Source of the DNA: Balneolales bacterium
Lineage (GTDB): Bacteria > Bacteroidota > Rhodothermia > Balneolales > Natronogracilivirgulaceae
Assembly: GCA_007131625.1 (NCBI GenBank)
Contig: SLQC01000325.1
Coordinates: 1-12,091, forward strand
DNA length: 12,091 nucleotides
Direction of reading: 5' to 3'
A program made the position numbers and the translations under genes. The number at the start of each line of letters is the position of its first letter. Position 1 is the first letter of the stretch. Below are positions 1-6,407 of the stretch, piece after piece. A model generated the notes under the pieces. It did no database searches and had not been told where the DNA came from. It saw only the letters and a list, made by a program, of their open reading frames with translations.

Positions 1-134
1 AACGCCACAATTACGAACAGTAATATTAATCCGACTACCGTGTCGATATATGATACCTGTAAGCTTTCAGGAAGCCGTAATACGATCCAGTCAATCAGAC
101 TTTGTCCTGCTGGTACCTCCATCCTTTTCTCCAT
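1..134 (-). CDS. N-terminus of a membrane protein, partial (possibly MscS-like channel)
   Basis: An open frame on the minus strand starts at the ATG at 134 and runs off the left edge after about 44 codons. The peptide begins MEKRMEVPAGQSLIDWIV, has a short amphipathic stretch, and then enters a strongly hydrophobic segment (about residues 33-44, VVGLILLFVIVA) that reads as the first transmembrane helix. A short polar N-terminus before a helix like this resembles small mechanosensitive channels of the MscS/YbdG type, but too little is visible to assign a family. No Shine-Dalgarno sequence is visible upstream of the ATG. It is divergent from the VOC remnant to its right. Confidence 0.4.
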   Translation of the reverse strand, partial: MEKRMEVPAGQSLIDWIVLRLPESLQVSYIDTVVGLILLFVIVA

Positions 135-452
135 ATTTTTTTAGTGTTTACCGGGTTCACATGCTTGCCGTAATCGGGAAAGCAGGGATCATGTTGTTAC
201 GAAATGGATGACGTATAAGGTACCGATTGATCAGGCTATTTGAAAGTGGTTATGAAGAGCCGGATCGTTCGCTTTATCCGGGTCGTGCGGTGGTGTCCAA
301 TGGATACCTTTTAAACAGCCATACAGCGCATAAACTGCTGGTACCCAAATTCGAACCGACCATCGGTTATACAACAATGTTCTGGAAGGATTTTCGGTTG
401 AGGAAACCAGTCAGTGCGACAAAAATGACCAACAATTTAAAATGTAACCATC
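135..452. other. Gene-poor stretch, nothing recognisable
   Basis: This stretch separates two divergent genes. A plus-strand frame from a TTG at 227 to 484 is open, but its peptide resembles no family I know and it overlaps the better supported VOC remnant. Other frames contain stops. A minus-strand frame has a hydrophobic run but is interrupted by stops, so a decayed small membrane protein is possible but not supported. No clear promoter match was found. Confidence 0.4.
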
Positions 453-794
453 TTGAAAACAATAAAACCTTATCTGATTTTTAACGGCAATGCGATAGAG
501 GTTTTCAGGTTTTATTTCTACAAATCCATTTTTGGCGGCGATTTTGAGCTCGTGCGATTTAGTGATATGCCGGGAACTGAGAGAATGACAAAAGAGTATC
601 AGAACAAAGCAGCCAATATTGCGCTGCCGATTGCCGGAGAGGGTCAGTTACTTATGGCATCGGATGCACCGACAGGTAATGAAGCCGTGATTGTAATTGA
701 AAAATTTCAATTCAGAACACAAGACCTGTTTTTACAAGTAATCAAACACCAATCAGAAAATTATTCTTATACCCGCCTTATCAATGCAACATAA
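453..794 (+). pseudogene. VOC/PhnB-like (glyoxalase-fold) protein, 3' half lost
   Basis: Residues 1 to about 80 read as a typical PhnB-like VOC protein: KTIKPYLIFNGNAIEVFRF, then a KSIFGGDFE segment, a DMPGTE segment, and ALPI...QLLMASDAP. The family normally continues for another 55-60 residues with a second beta-alpha-beta-beta-beta module ending in an FGxxWM-like strand. Here similarity stops at about position 690, and the remaining frame (FQFRTQDLFLQVIKH...) is unrelated and reads into the end of the convergent copper oxidase gene. The start is a TTG at 453. The FYFY at residues 20-23 looks like a 6-bp tandem duplication of one FY pair. It cannot fold as a complete VOC domain, so I call it a remnant. 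The family fits demethylubiquinone methyltransferase-like or glyoxalase-fold proteins of unknown substrate. Confidence 0.7.
695..712. repeat. AT-rich inverted repeat at the VOC break point
   Basis: AATTGAAA and TTTCAATT are perfect 8-bp inverted arms separated by AA. The repeat lies within a few bases of where VOC similarity ends and about 55 bp beyond the stop of the convergent copper oxidase gene. It could act as a weak transcription end for that gene or mark a deletion junction. A second imperfect hairpin, ACCTGT-TTTT-ACAAGT, follows at about 723-738. Neither has a clean U-tract. Confidence 0.35.
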
Positions 795-2482
795 CTTAAA
801 AAAGCGGCAAATGCTGCCAGTACCAAAGCAATAAAACTTAAACCTGCGGGCGCTTCTCTGTTACTGTTACCGGAAGCGATAATTTCTGTCGGCTCGGAAA
901 CATTGACAATACCCTTCATGTACGGATGGGGTGTACAAATGTACTCATACTCACCGATCTCTTCGAACGTAAAGCTAAACGACTCCCCATGTGCCAGTAA
1001 TGGAGAGGCAAAGATATCCGGTCCGCTGGTGGCTACTGCATTGTGAATACCGGAAAATTCGCCCTCCATATAAGAGAAAACATCTTCATTCACCCACGTA
1101 ACTTTCGTGCCTGGTTTTATGTCTATTACTTTGGGGTAGAAAGAATTCCCGATAATTTGGACGATCACATCGTCGGTACCCTGAGGATACACTTTGGGTA
1201 CATCAACTTCCGGTGACCCCGGTGCAGAGGAGTTGATCGTGCGCACCGATAGCTCCTTGAAATTGGCCAGTTCATCTTCACTGTAAACCGGACCTTGCTG
1301 GCTTGTATACGGAGTGCGATCCGCCTCGTTATCCGCTATTAACAATCCGATTGCACCGCGTGAAGCCGAACCAACGGCGTGAGTCAGCATCGTATATGCT
1401 CCCTCATCGGGTGGAACTCGGAATTCGACCGTCCAGGAGTCGGAAGGACCGGCGGTCACTGTTTGGCCGCCCGTCAGCCGGTTTACCGGATTACCCTGCC
1501 AGTATGCATAATCCCAGATGATTCCTACGAGGTGAAAGGTAGACACCAGGTTGGGACCGACATTCAGAAAATTGATACGAACATAGTCACCGGGTTTGGC
1601 CATAATGGGCTCCTCAACATAACGGAACAGTTTACCGTTGAAGGTAGTGTAAAGGGGGTGTCCCTGACCGGTAACGGCGTCTTTCCCGGATGCATAGATT
1701 TCATGCTGGGTTATATCGATTTCAACATCGGGTCCTCTGCCCAGCTCTTCTTCGAGTTTAAATTTTTGTTTGGGCTCAACCACCATCATTCCGTATTGAC
1801 CTAAAATAACGTGCATGGGAATGGCATGTCCGCCGGGAGCACAGTGGTACATATATACACCGGGGTGATTGGCCTGAAACACTACTGTGGCACTATCTCC
1901 AGGGGCAATGGCTCCAAGATATTTCGAAGTTTGGGTATAAGCACTGTGAATAGATGCTCCATGATCGATATTTCCTGCGTTTACAATCGTGAATTCGACA
2001 ATATCACCTTCCTGTACTCTGATCGTAGGCCCAGGTATACTTCCATCTATCGTGAAACCTTCATACATCACACCATTACCCAGATAAACTTCTCCTTCTG
2101 AAAGTGTAATACGTACACGTTCATCAGGTTCGGTATCCTGTGGTACAAAACTGGTTGGGCGGGCTTCCAGGTTATTATCACGTTCAATGATGTCGATAAA
2201 GTTGTCCGGCACCGGCGCAGCATTGGAAGATGCACCAGCTGATGCAGAAGCGGATACTTCCATTTGAGCACGGGCTGCAAATGCTTCAAAATCATGCTGA
2301 GCTCTAATAGAAGCTAACAGCTCATCAGAGACCAGGGTACCTTTACGGCTTGAATTCAATTCCATAAAGAATTGATTGTTGCACCAGTCGCAAGCCTGCG
2401 AGGTGTTCAAAAACACAAACAGAGTCAGGAGTGCAGTTAGCGAAACGACTCGTTTTATTTGGGTGGTTATTGAATGTAACAT
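767..2482 (-). CDS. NirK-like multicopper oxidase with C-terminal amicyanin-like domain and membrane anchor
   Basis: This is a 571-residue exported copper protein. Residues 1-30 form a signal peptide (RVVSLTALLTLFVFL...QA). Residues 120-385 form two cupredoxin domains arranged as in copper nitrite reductase NirK. The putative type 1 site is H174, C214 and H224; the type 2 site is H179, H213 and H368. H317, in FHLVG, matches the second catalytic His. Two canonical NirK residues differ: the catalytic Asp position is S177 (motif HGASIH instead of HNVDFH), and the axial Met position appears to be Q229 (HVILGQYG). Residues 430-530 form a plastocyanin/amicyanin domain with H480, C516, H519 and M522 (CTPHPYM). 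Residues 545-566 are a transmembrane anchor with a short RRV tail. I infer periplasmic, membrane-tethered electron transfer to a copper active site. Nitrite reduction is possible but not secure, because the changed residues suggest a distinct multicopper oxidase clade. Confidence 0.85.
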   Translation of the reverse strand: MLHSITTQIKRVVSLTALLTLFVFLNTSQACDWCNNQFFMELNSSRKGTLVSDELLASIRAQHDFEAFAARAQMEVSASASAGASSNAAPVPDNFIDIIERDNNLEARPTSFVPQDTEPDERVRITLSEGEVYLGNGVMYEGFTIDGSIPGPTIRVQEGDIVEFTIVNAGNIDHGASIHSAYTQTSKYLGAIAPGDSATVVFQANHPGVYMYHCAPGGHAIPMHVILGQYGMMVVEPKQKFKLEEELGRGPDVEIDITQHEIYASGKDAVTGQGHPLYTTFNGKLFRYVEEPIMAKPGDYVRINFLNVGPNLVSTFHLVGIIWDYAYWQGNPVNRLTGGQTVTAGPSDSWTVEFRVPPDEGAYTMLTHAVGSASRGAIGLLIADNEADRTPYTSQQGPVYSEDELANFKELSVRTINSSAPGSPEVDVPKVYPQGTDDVIVQIIGNSFYPKVIDIKPGTKVTWVNEDVFSYMEGEFSGIHNAVATSGPDIFASPLLAHGESFSFTFEEIGEYEYICTPHPYMKGIVNVSEPTEIIASGNSNREAPAGLSFIALVLAAFAAFLSYVALIRRV

Positions 2483-2523
2483 GGTAGTATTTGATTGGTT
2501 TGCGGGATAATTCTGAATCTTTA

Positions 2524-2550
2524 TTAAGATATAAGAGTCTTTAATCTTAA
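2524..2550. promoter_or_regulatory. 27-bp near-palindrome, candidate operator of the copper oxidase gene
   Basis: TTAAGAT at 2524-2530 pairs with ATCTTAA at 2544-2550. The inner AAGA and TCTT also pair around a central G at 2537, giving 11 of 13 matching positions per arm. It lies 42 bp upstream of the start codon at 2482 and covers the predicted transcription start of the promoter at 2547-2576. The position and symmetry suggest a dimeric repressor or redox/copper regulator site. I do not recognise it as a canonical FNR/NnrR box (TTGAT-N4-ATCAA). Confidence 0.4.
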
Positions 2551-2576
2551 TTTAAGTATAATTTTCATTCTTGCAA
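2547..2576 (-). promoter_or_regulatory. Weak Bacteroidota-type promoter for the copper oxidase gene
   Basis: On the minus strand, TTG (2576-2574), a 19-nt spacer and TAAATTAA (2554-2547) match the TTG-N19-TAnnTTTG layout, although the -7 element lacks the final TG. The predicted start of transcription falls near 2540, inside the palindrome at 2524-2550. The poly-A run at 2574-2585 (poly-T on this strand) lies just upstream. Confidence 0.3.
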
Positions 2577-2585
2577 AAAAAAAAA

Positions 2586-3725
2586 TCAAACGTTTATCAA
2601 AATATTGCAAGATCCCAAACGAAAAGTCATTTGAGACTTAACTTCCTGAAATTTCTTGTCTCTATTTTTGTCTTTGTCATTCATGTGAAAAAGAGCTGAA
2701 GCTGTAAAATGGAAGCTTCTGTTTGAAACGTATAAATGAAGATATGAAGCGTTTTTCCAGACAAAGTTGAACTCACCACCACGAGAGATGATCGGGTTGA
2801 GGCCTGTGTCCCGCCAGGGGCCATCTGGACTGTCTGCCACCAGCACACCGGCGTTATAGACCGCTTTGAATTCACATGTCGCCGGCCCGCCGGCTTGTAG
2901 GAACAAATACCACTTATTATTGTGCCTGCGCACTCCGATTGGATACACCCGGACAACCTCTTCACCTGCACCCCAATAACGGATATCTCCAGTATCCACT
3001 GTCACAATAGGATTGTTTTCACCGAAAGTCCAGTTTTTCAGGTTCTTGCTGTAGGTCACTCCCACAGCTCGCAGCCCGGGAATGTAGTTATCACCGTTTC
3101 CGCCAATAAACATGACCCATTGTTTTTTTTCCTCATCATAATGCAGCGCCTCGGCTCTGGCTCGGTTGCCTTGACAGTTCTGTGCAAGCTCGTGCACAAT
3201 CGGATTGGCCGGGCTGTCCTTCCATTGAATAAGATCGTAGGAAAACGCCAGACTGCTGGTTAGTCCAGCTTCACTCTCCTGATCTCCGGGATCCGGCCTT
3301 GAACCATAGAATAGACACCACATATTTCCGACACGGAAAATCTGACGGACATCAATCCGCGGACCCCAGACATCGTTTTCTGTCAAGATAAGGCGACCCT
3401 CATTTGCCCATTTGTTCTTGTCCAGCGGAAAATCAAGTGGCATTTCATTCGGTAATATGGATGGATGCAGAGGAAGCATGGAATCATATGTGGCCCCCAG
3501 AGCTCGGATTACCGGATTACTGTCGACTGTATCGACCCGTAAGGTCATTATATCGTTATTCATAGACTGTGCCAGGACGGCAGGCCGGATTGCAGTGGTC
3601 ATTAACAAAAACAAAAAGAACAGGATGCGTGCAGGGAAATTTCCTGCCGACTTGTTGAAAAGATGCAAGTGGTACTTTCCCAATAACCGGGAATGAAATC
3701 CTGGAGTACAGTTTAAATCATTCAT
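2586..3725 (-). CDS. Secreted beta-propeller glycosidase-like protein (GH43/GH32/GH130-type fold)
   Basis: The preferred start is the ATG at 3725, because GGAG sits 7 nt upstream and a strong promoter lies at 3790-3819; an in-frame ATG at 3764 gives 13 more residues. Numbered from 3764, residues 45-65 (RILFFLFLLMTTAIRPAVLA) form a signal peptide. The body has repeated propeller-blade motifs: WGPRIDVRQIFRVGNMWCLFYGS (about 133-155), SLAFSYDLIQWKDS (171-184), QWVMFIGG (215-222), VGVTYSKNLKNWTF (234-247), KWYLFLQ (284-290) and VADSPDGPWRDTG (309-321). This is the signature of five-bladed glycosidase propellers, but the exact GH family and substrate cannot be read. The C-terminus (HMNDKDKNRDKKFQEVKSQM...) is highly charged and unlike a final blade, so the 3' end may be altered. 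The next gene upstream on this strand is a dehydrogenase. Confidence 0.6.
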   Translation of the reverse strand: MNDLNCTPGFHSRLLGKYHLHLFNKSAGNFPARILFFLFLLMTTAIRPAVLAQSMNNDIMTLRVDTVDSNPVIRALGATYDSMLPLHPSILPNEMPLDFPLDKNKWANEGRLILTENDVWGPRIDVRQIFRVGNMWCLFYGSRPDPGDQESEAGLTSSLAFSYDLIQWKDSPANPIVHELAQNCQGNRARAEALHYDEEKKQWVMFIGGNGDNYIPGLRAVGVTYSKNLKNWTFGENNPIVTVDTGDIRYWGAGEEVVRVYPIGVRRHNNKWYLFLQAGGPATCEFKAVYNAGVLVADSPDGPWRDTGLNPIISRGGEFNFVWKNASYLHLYVSNRSFHFTASALFHMNDKDKNRDKKFQEVKSQMTFRLGSCNILINV

Positions 3726-3769
3726 AATGGGACTCCGATCGTGTGTATTCAACAGCCATCCCATAATAT

Positions 3770-3782
3770 GTACAAAATGTAC
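3770..3782. promoter_or_regulatory. Inverted repeat at predicted transcription start of the glycosidase-like gene
   Basis: GTACA-AAA-TGTAC is a perfect 5-bp inverted repeat with a 3-nt spacer. It lies immediately downstream of the promoter at 3790-3819, where the first transcribed bases are expected, which is a usual place for a repressor site. Confidence 0.35.
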
Positions 3783-3789
3783 TGGTTGG

Positions 3790-3819
3790 CAAAAGTAATG
3801 AACATCGCCAGATTTGCAA
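3790..3819 (-). promoter_or_regulatory. Bacteroidota-type promoter for the glycosidase-like gene
   Basis: The minus strand reads TTG (3819-3817), a spacer of exactly 19 nt, then TACTTTTG (3797-3790). This is a full match to the TTG-N19-TAnnTTTG consensus of Bacteroidota primary sigma factors. Transcription would begin near 3783, leaving a leader of about 58 nt before the ATG at 3725 and making the ATG at 3764 less likely. It is the best single phylogenetic clue in the window outside the proteins. Confidence 0.6.
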
Positions 3820-3849
3820 TATAATTTGCCATTCTTTTCTCTTATTTTT

Positions 3850-3869
3850 AAAAACTACAGGAAATCCTG
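3850..3869 (-). terminator. Weak terminator after the dehydrogenase gene
   Basis: Reading the minus strand, CAGG-ATTT-CCTG forms a short hairpin followed by TAG and five T residues. It lies about 50 bp past the dehydrogenase stop and before the glycosidase promoter, so it would separate the two transcription units. A second hairpin, AACAAT-N6-ATTGTT, lies between it and the stop codon. The stems are short. Confidence 0.35.
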
Positions 3870-3915
3870 CGCGTCAACAATGAGAGTATTGTTTGGTACC
3901 TGAGTTTCACAAAGT

Positions 3916-4899
3916 TCATTCGGATTCCAATAAATCCACAGAATTTAAACAGTCTTCGGGTATTCTGCCCTGCAGCATTGCAAGCAGATTATTGGACGCC
4001 CGTTCTTGCAATGCAACGGTGGCATTGGTTGAATACCAGGCGTAATGTCCGGTGGCAATCACATTCGGATGTTCCAGCAAGCCATCCCGGTTGGACAGAG
4101 GCGGTTCTTCATCAAATACATCGAGCCCTGCACTGTGTATTGTGCTGGATTGAAGCGCATCATATAGATTGTCAAGATTTACAATCGATCCGCGTGCTGT
4201 GTTAATTAATATCGGTTTTTTTTGCATTAATCGCATTCGGTCCGCATTTATAAGCTCCCGCGTTTCGTCTGTTAGATTACAGTGGATCGAAATGACATCA
4301 CTTTCAGCAAGCAGTTCTTCCAGTTCGGTTTTTTCAGCACCCAGTGAGGCAAATCGCTCATCGGATATGTAAGGATCCGATGCCAATACACGCTCGAAAA
4401 GCGGGAGCACTTTTTGACATAGTGTACCGCCGATCCGACCGAGACCAATGATACCCAATTTCTTGTCGTGAAATTCCATCACCTGTTTTACAGGCGGTTT
4501 GCCGAAATTCTGTCTTAAAGAATTATGTCCCTGCAGCAGGCCCCTGGTGCAGGCGTACATCAAAGCGATTACATGGTCGGATACCGAATGATTGGCGTAA
4601 CCCTGGACATTGGCCACTTTAACATTGTGCCGTGTGGCCGCAGCAAGATCCAGATTGTCGTAACCGACCCCATACCGTGTAATTGCTTTTACCTGTGGAA
4701 CCGCTTGCAAAAACTCTTCATCGATCTCGGTATGACGTATTAGCAATCCAACCGCATCTTTTGCCATATCCATTTTTCCCGCCCGATCGTGCCGTTCTCC
4801 GGAAAAGATCTCGAATCGGTAGCCTGCATCGGCAAATATTTTTTTTTCATAACAGTACGATTCGTATCCCGAATCCAGTACTACAACTTTACCTGTCAT
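3916..4899 (-). CDS. D-isomer-specific 2-hydroxyacid dehydrogenase, CtBP-like
   Basis: The 327-residue protein has the complete architecture of an NAD-dependent D-2-hydroxyacid dehydrogenase. The N-terminal catalytic lobe contains ITRYGVGYDNLDL (73-85), the substrate/cofactor loop. The nucleotide-binding motif is GIIGLGRIGG (149-158), followed by SDPY (174-177), whose Asp at the end of the second strand favours NAD over NADP. The catalytic Arg is R236 (INTARGSIV), the Glu is in DVFDEEPP (about E265), and the catalytic His is H285 in TGHYAWYS. The HxAWYS ending is typical of the CtBP/phosphoglycerate dehydrogenase-like branch. The length is normal for the family. It would interconvert a 2-keto acid and a D-2-hydroxy acid in the cytoplasm; the substrate is unknown. 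The start ATG at 4899 has GGAAA about 11 nt upstream. It lies 59 bp downstream of the broken amidohydrolase gene on the same strand and may have been co-transcribed with it. Confidence 0.85.
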   Translation of the reverse strand: MTGKVVVLDSGYESYCYEKKIFADAGYRFEIFSGERHDRAGKMDMAKDAVGLLIRHTEIDEEFLQAVPQVKAITRYGVGYDNLDLAAATRHNVKVANVQGYANHSVSDHVIALMYACTRGLLQGHNSLRQNFGKPPVKQVMEFHDKKLGIIGLGRIGGTLCQKVLPLFERVLASDPYISDERFASLGAEKTELEELLAESDVISIHCNLTDETRELINADRMRLMQKKPILINTARGSIVNLDNLYDALQSSTIHSAGLDVFDEEPPLSNRDGLLEHPNVIATGHYAWYSTNATVALQERASNNLLAMLQGRIPEDCLNSVDLLESE

Positions 4900-4958
4900 G
4901 AGTTATTTCCATTAATGGGCGATTCTGTGAGATAAAACTATATTGGTTCCTTGGACTT

Positions 4959-5324
4959 TCACTGATCCTGCGCCCAGGCAGCAATTTCATCCAGTCGTTG
5001 CTGAATGTCGTTATCCGACAACCATTCACCACGCACCATCACTACTGCCACCTCACGCAGGTTTGAGATATCCAGAAGAGGATTGGATTCCAGCAGAACC
5101 AGATCGGCGCGCCTGTCTACCTCTACGGTTCCAAATTGATCAGGTTTATCATAAACAATCATTTCCCGATTCATTGGTACCTCATTCACATTGGTGATGG
5201 CGTACAGACCGGGAACAACTGGCTCTTCCCTCTCACAACTGAATATCCCGGCTACGAGAATCAGAAGACCTATAAGAGTGTACATCCATTTTGAACTTTG
5301 ATAAACCGAAAATGCAAAAGTCAT
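4959..5324 (-). pseudogene. Amidohydrolase lipoprotein with its catalytic core deleted
   Basis: The frame opens upstream at 5372, but plausible starts are the ATGs at 5324 or 5285. From 5285 it reads a lipoprotein signal (MYTLIGLLILVAGIFSC, lipid Cys at residue 17), then LYAITNVNEVPMNREMIVYD, the usual first strand of imidazolonepropionase-like amidohydrolases. It then jumps directly to GTVEVDRRADLVLLESNPL and VVMVRGEWL, which are the last 50-60 residues of that family. The whole metal-binding TIM barrel (HxH, Lys, His, His, Asp; normally some 300 residues) is missing, leaving about 108 residues in place of about 430. The frame stays open across the junction, so a small lipoprotein could still be made, but it cannot be a hydrolase. 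The most likely explanation is an in-frame internal deletion. Confidence 0.7.
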
Positions 5325-5384
5325 AATAAATCTGTAATTGATTATAGGTAAGTTGATCAATAACAGAAACAAAAATTAACATTT

Positions 5385-5398
5385 CAATCGTTCGATTG
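5385..5398. repeat. Short palindrome between divergent remnants
   Basis: CAATCG-TT-CGATTG is a perfect 6-bp inverted repeat with a 2-nt centre. It lies in the AT-rich intergenic region between the divergent amidohydrolase and ArsR remnants and could be an operator for either. Nothing else in 5373-5496 is recognisable. Confidence 0.25.
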
Positions 5399-5496
5399 CT
5401 TGAAAAAGTTGAATAAAAAAAATTATTAAACAAATTTATTCTGAAGGCCTACTATACCATAAGGTTTATTAACGAATCATTTAAATAAGCAAATAA

Positions 5497-5742
5497 ATGC
5501 CATCCGATTATTTAAGTACCACATTTTTCGTCCTTGCAGATCCGACCCGCCGGGCTATTCTGGCCAGTCTCACTACCGGAGAGAAAACAGTATCTGATCT
5601 GGCTTAACCATTCAACATGAGTATGCCGGCCATCACCAAGCACTTGAAAGTTCCAGAGCGTGCTAAACTCATTGAACGAAGCCGGGTGGCACAGTATCGG
5701 ACCTGCCGATTTCATCCGGAACCGTTGAAGGAAATCAATCAA
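5497..5742 (+). pseudogene. ArsR-family (winged-helix) regulator, nonsense-disrupted and 3'-truncated
   Basis: From the ATG at 5497 the frame reads PSDYLSTTFFVLADPTRRA, ILASLTTGEKTVSDLA, then a TAA at 5605-5607, then PFNMSMPAITKHLKV, PERAKLIERSRVAQYRTCRF and HPEPLKEI. This is an almost complete ArsR winged-helix domain of the kind found beside SRPBCC/AHSA1 genes: ADPTRR helix 1, the recognition helix MSMPAITKHLKV and the wing. The stop sits where relatives usually have Glu (LAEPF), so a single GAA-to-TAA change would explain it. After the AATC repeat at 5733-5751 the frame stays open to 5904, but the peptide no longer resembles the family and the final helix is missing. Internal reinitiation at the ATG at 5617 would lose helices 1-2. 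I call it a pseudogene. Confidence 0.8.
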
Positions 5743-5751
5743 TCAATCAAT
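5733..5751. repeat. AATC tandem microrepeat
   Basis: AATC is repeated 4.75 times. It lies exactly where ArsR similarity ends, so slippage here is a plausible cause of, or accompaniment to, the loss of the 3' end. Confidence 0.6.
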
Positions 5752-5927
5752 GTCCCATTTTCAACCGTCACATCAAATAATTCGCAGAATCAAATAGGAG
5801 CACACCTTAAAGGCAACCCTTTTTCCGTAATTCGAGTATGGGCTAAACAAAGATCGCGGGTTCAACCGTATCGAAGTGAGTTTGGGCGGGCCCACGACAA
5901 ATGATAACCGGAAAAAGGATTTATATC

Positions 5928-6359
5928 ATGAATGTTGTAAGTTTTCAGCCGGCAACTGCGGATAAACCAATAACCGGACAACCGATTGCCGGTACTTTAT
6001 CCATTCTGCTTATTATTACACTGATTGGATGCGGGAATGATGTTACCGGACCCGACGATGATGACTGTCCTCCGGATGCTGTGTGCGTTGGCATGACAAG
6101 CAATTCTTTCGTGCCTGCGAATATTGAAGTGGAAGTGGGCACAACCGTCCTGTGGATCAACAACAGCAGCGAAGCTCATACCGTGACCAGTGGCAGCAAT
6201 GGCAACCAAGACGGCCGATTCAACAGTGGCAACATCTCGCCGGATGGCGAATATTCCTATGAATTCACTGAAGCAGGAACGTATCACTACTACTGTATTC
6301 CGCATGTGCAAATCGGTATGACCGGAACGGTTACCGTGGTCAACGGCAACAGCAATTAA
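5928..6359 (+). CDS. Cupredoxin (plastocyanin-like) lipoprotein
   Basis: This is a 143-residue exported blue-copper protein. The ATG at 5928 is chosen over an upstream in-frame ATG at 5901 because AAAAAGGA lies 8 nt before it. Residues 22-35 (GTLSILLIITLIGC) are a lipoprotein signal with lipid Cys at 35, followed by an acidic linker (GPDDDDCPPD). Residues 55-138 form one cupredoxin domain. The type 1 copper ligands are H84 (EAHTV), C123 and H126 (YYCIPH) and M131, with the Cys-x2-His-x4-Met spacing of plastocyanin. C47 and C53 could form a disulfide. Its likely role is a membrane-tethered electron carrier in the periplasm. It is the first gene of a three-gene run with YceI (48 bp downstream) and a DUF5777-like barrel. 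It could be an electron partner of the copper oxidase at 767-2482, but that is only inference. Confidence 0.85.
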   Translation: MNVVSFQPATADKPITGQPIAGTLSILLIITLIGCGNDVTGPDDDDCPPDAVCVGMTSNSFVPANIEVEVGTTVLWINNSSEAHTVTSGSNGNQDGRFNSGNISPDGEYSYEFTEAGTYHYYCIPHVQIGMTGTVTVVNGNSN

Positions 6360-6407
6360 TCAATCTGCAACAATGCATCGTCAACCCTGATAGTGAGAGG
6401 TATATTC

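Noticed and set aside
227..484. Plus-strand 85-residue open frame with a TTG start
   Set aside because: No recognisable family or ribosome site, and it overlaps the better supported VOC remnant in another frame.
1303..2101. Long plus-strand open frames opposite the copper oxidase gene
   Set aside because: They are antisense shadows with no family features; the minus frame has clear copper-site motifs throughout.
2574..2586. Poly-A run as an intrinsic terminator of the glycosidase-like gene
   Set aside because: It gives a T-tract right after the stop codon, but no stable hairpin precedes it; the nearby AAACGTTT is a self-palindrome with no loop.
5733..5751. AATC repeats as a CRISPR or phase-variation array
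   Set aside because: The units are only four bases, without spacers, and lie inside a pseudogene; a microrepeat is the simplest description.
5617..5904. 95-residue open frame as an independent gene
   Set aside because: Its first half is the downstream part of the nonsense-broken ArsR gene and its second half matches nothing; it is a by-product of the broken frame.
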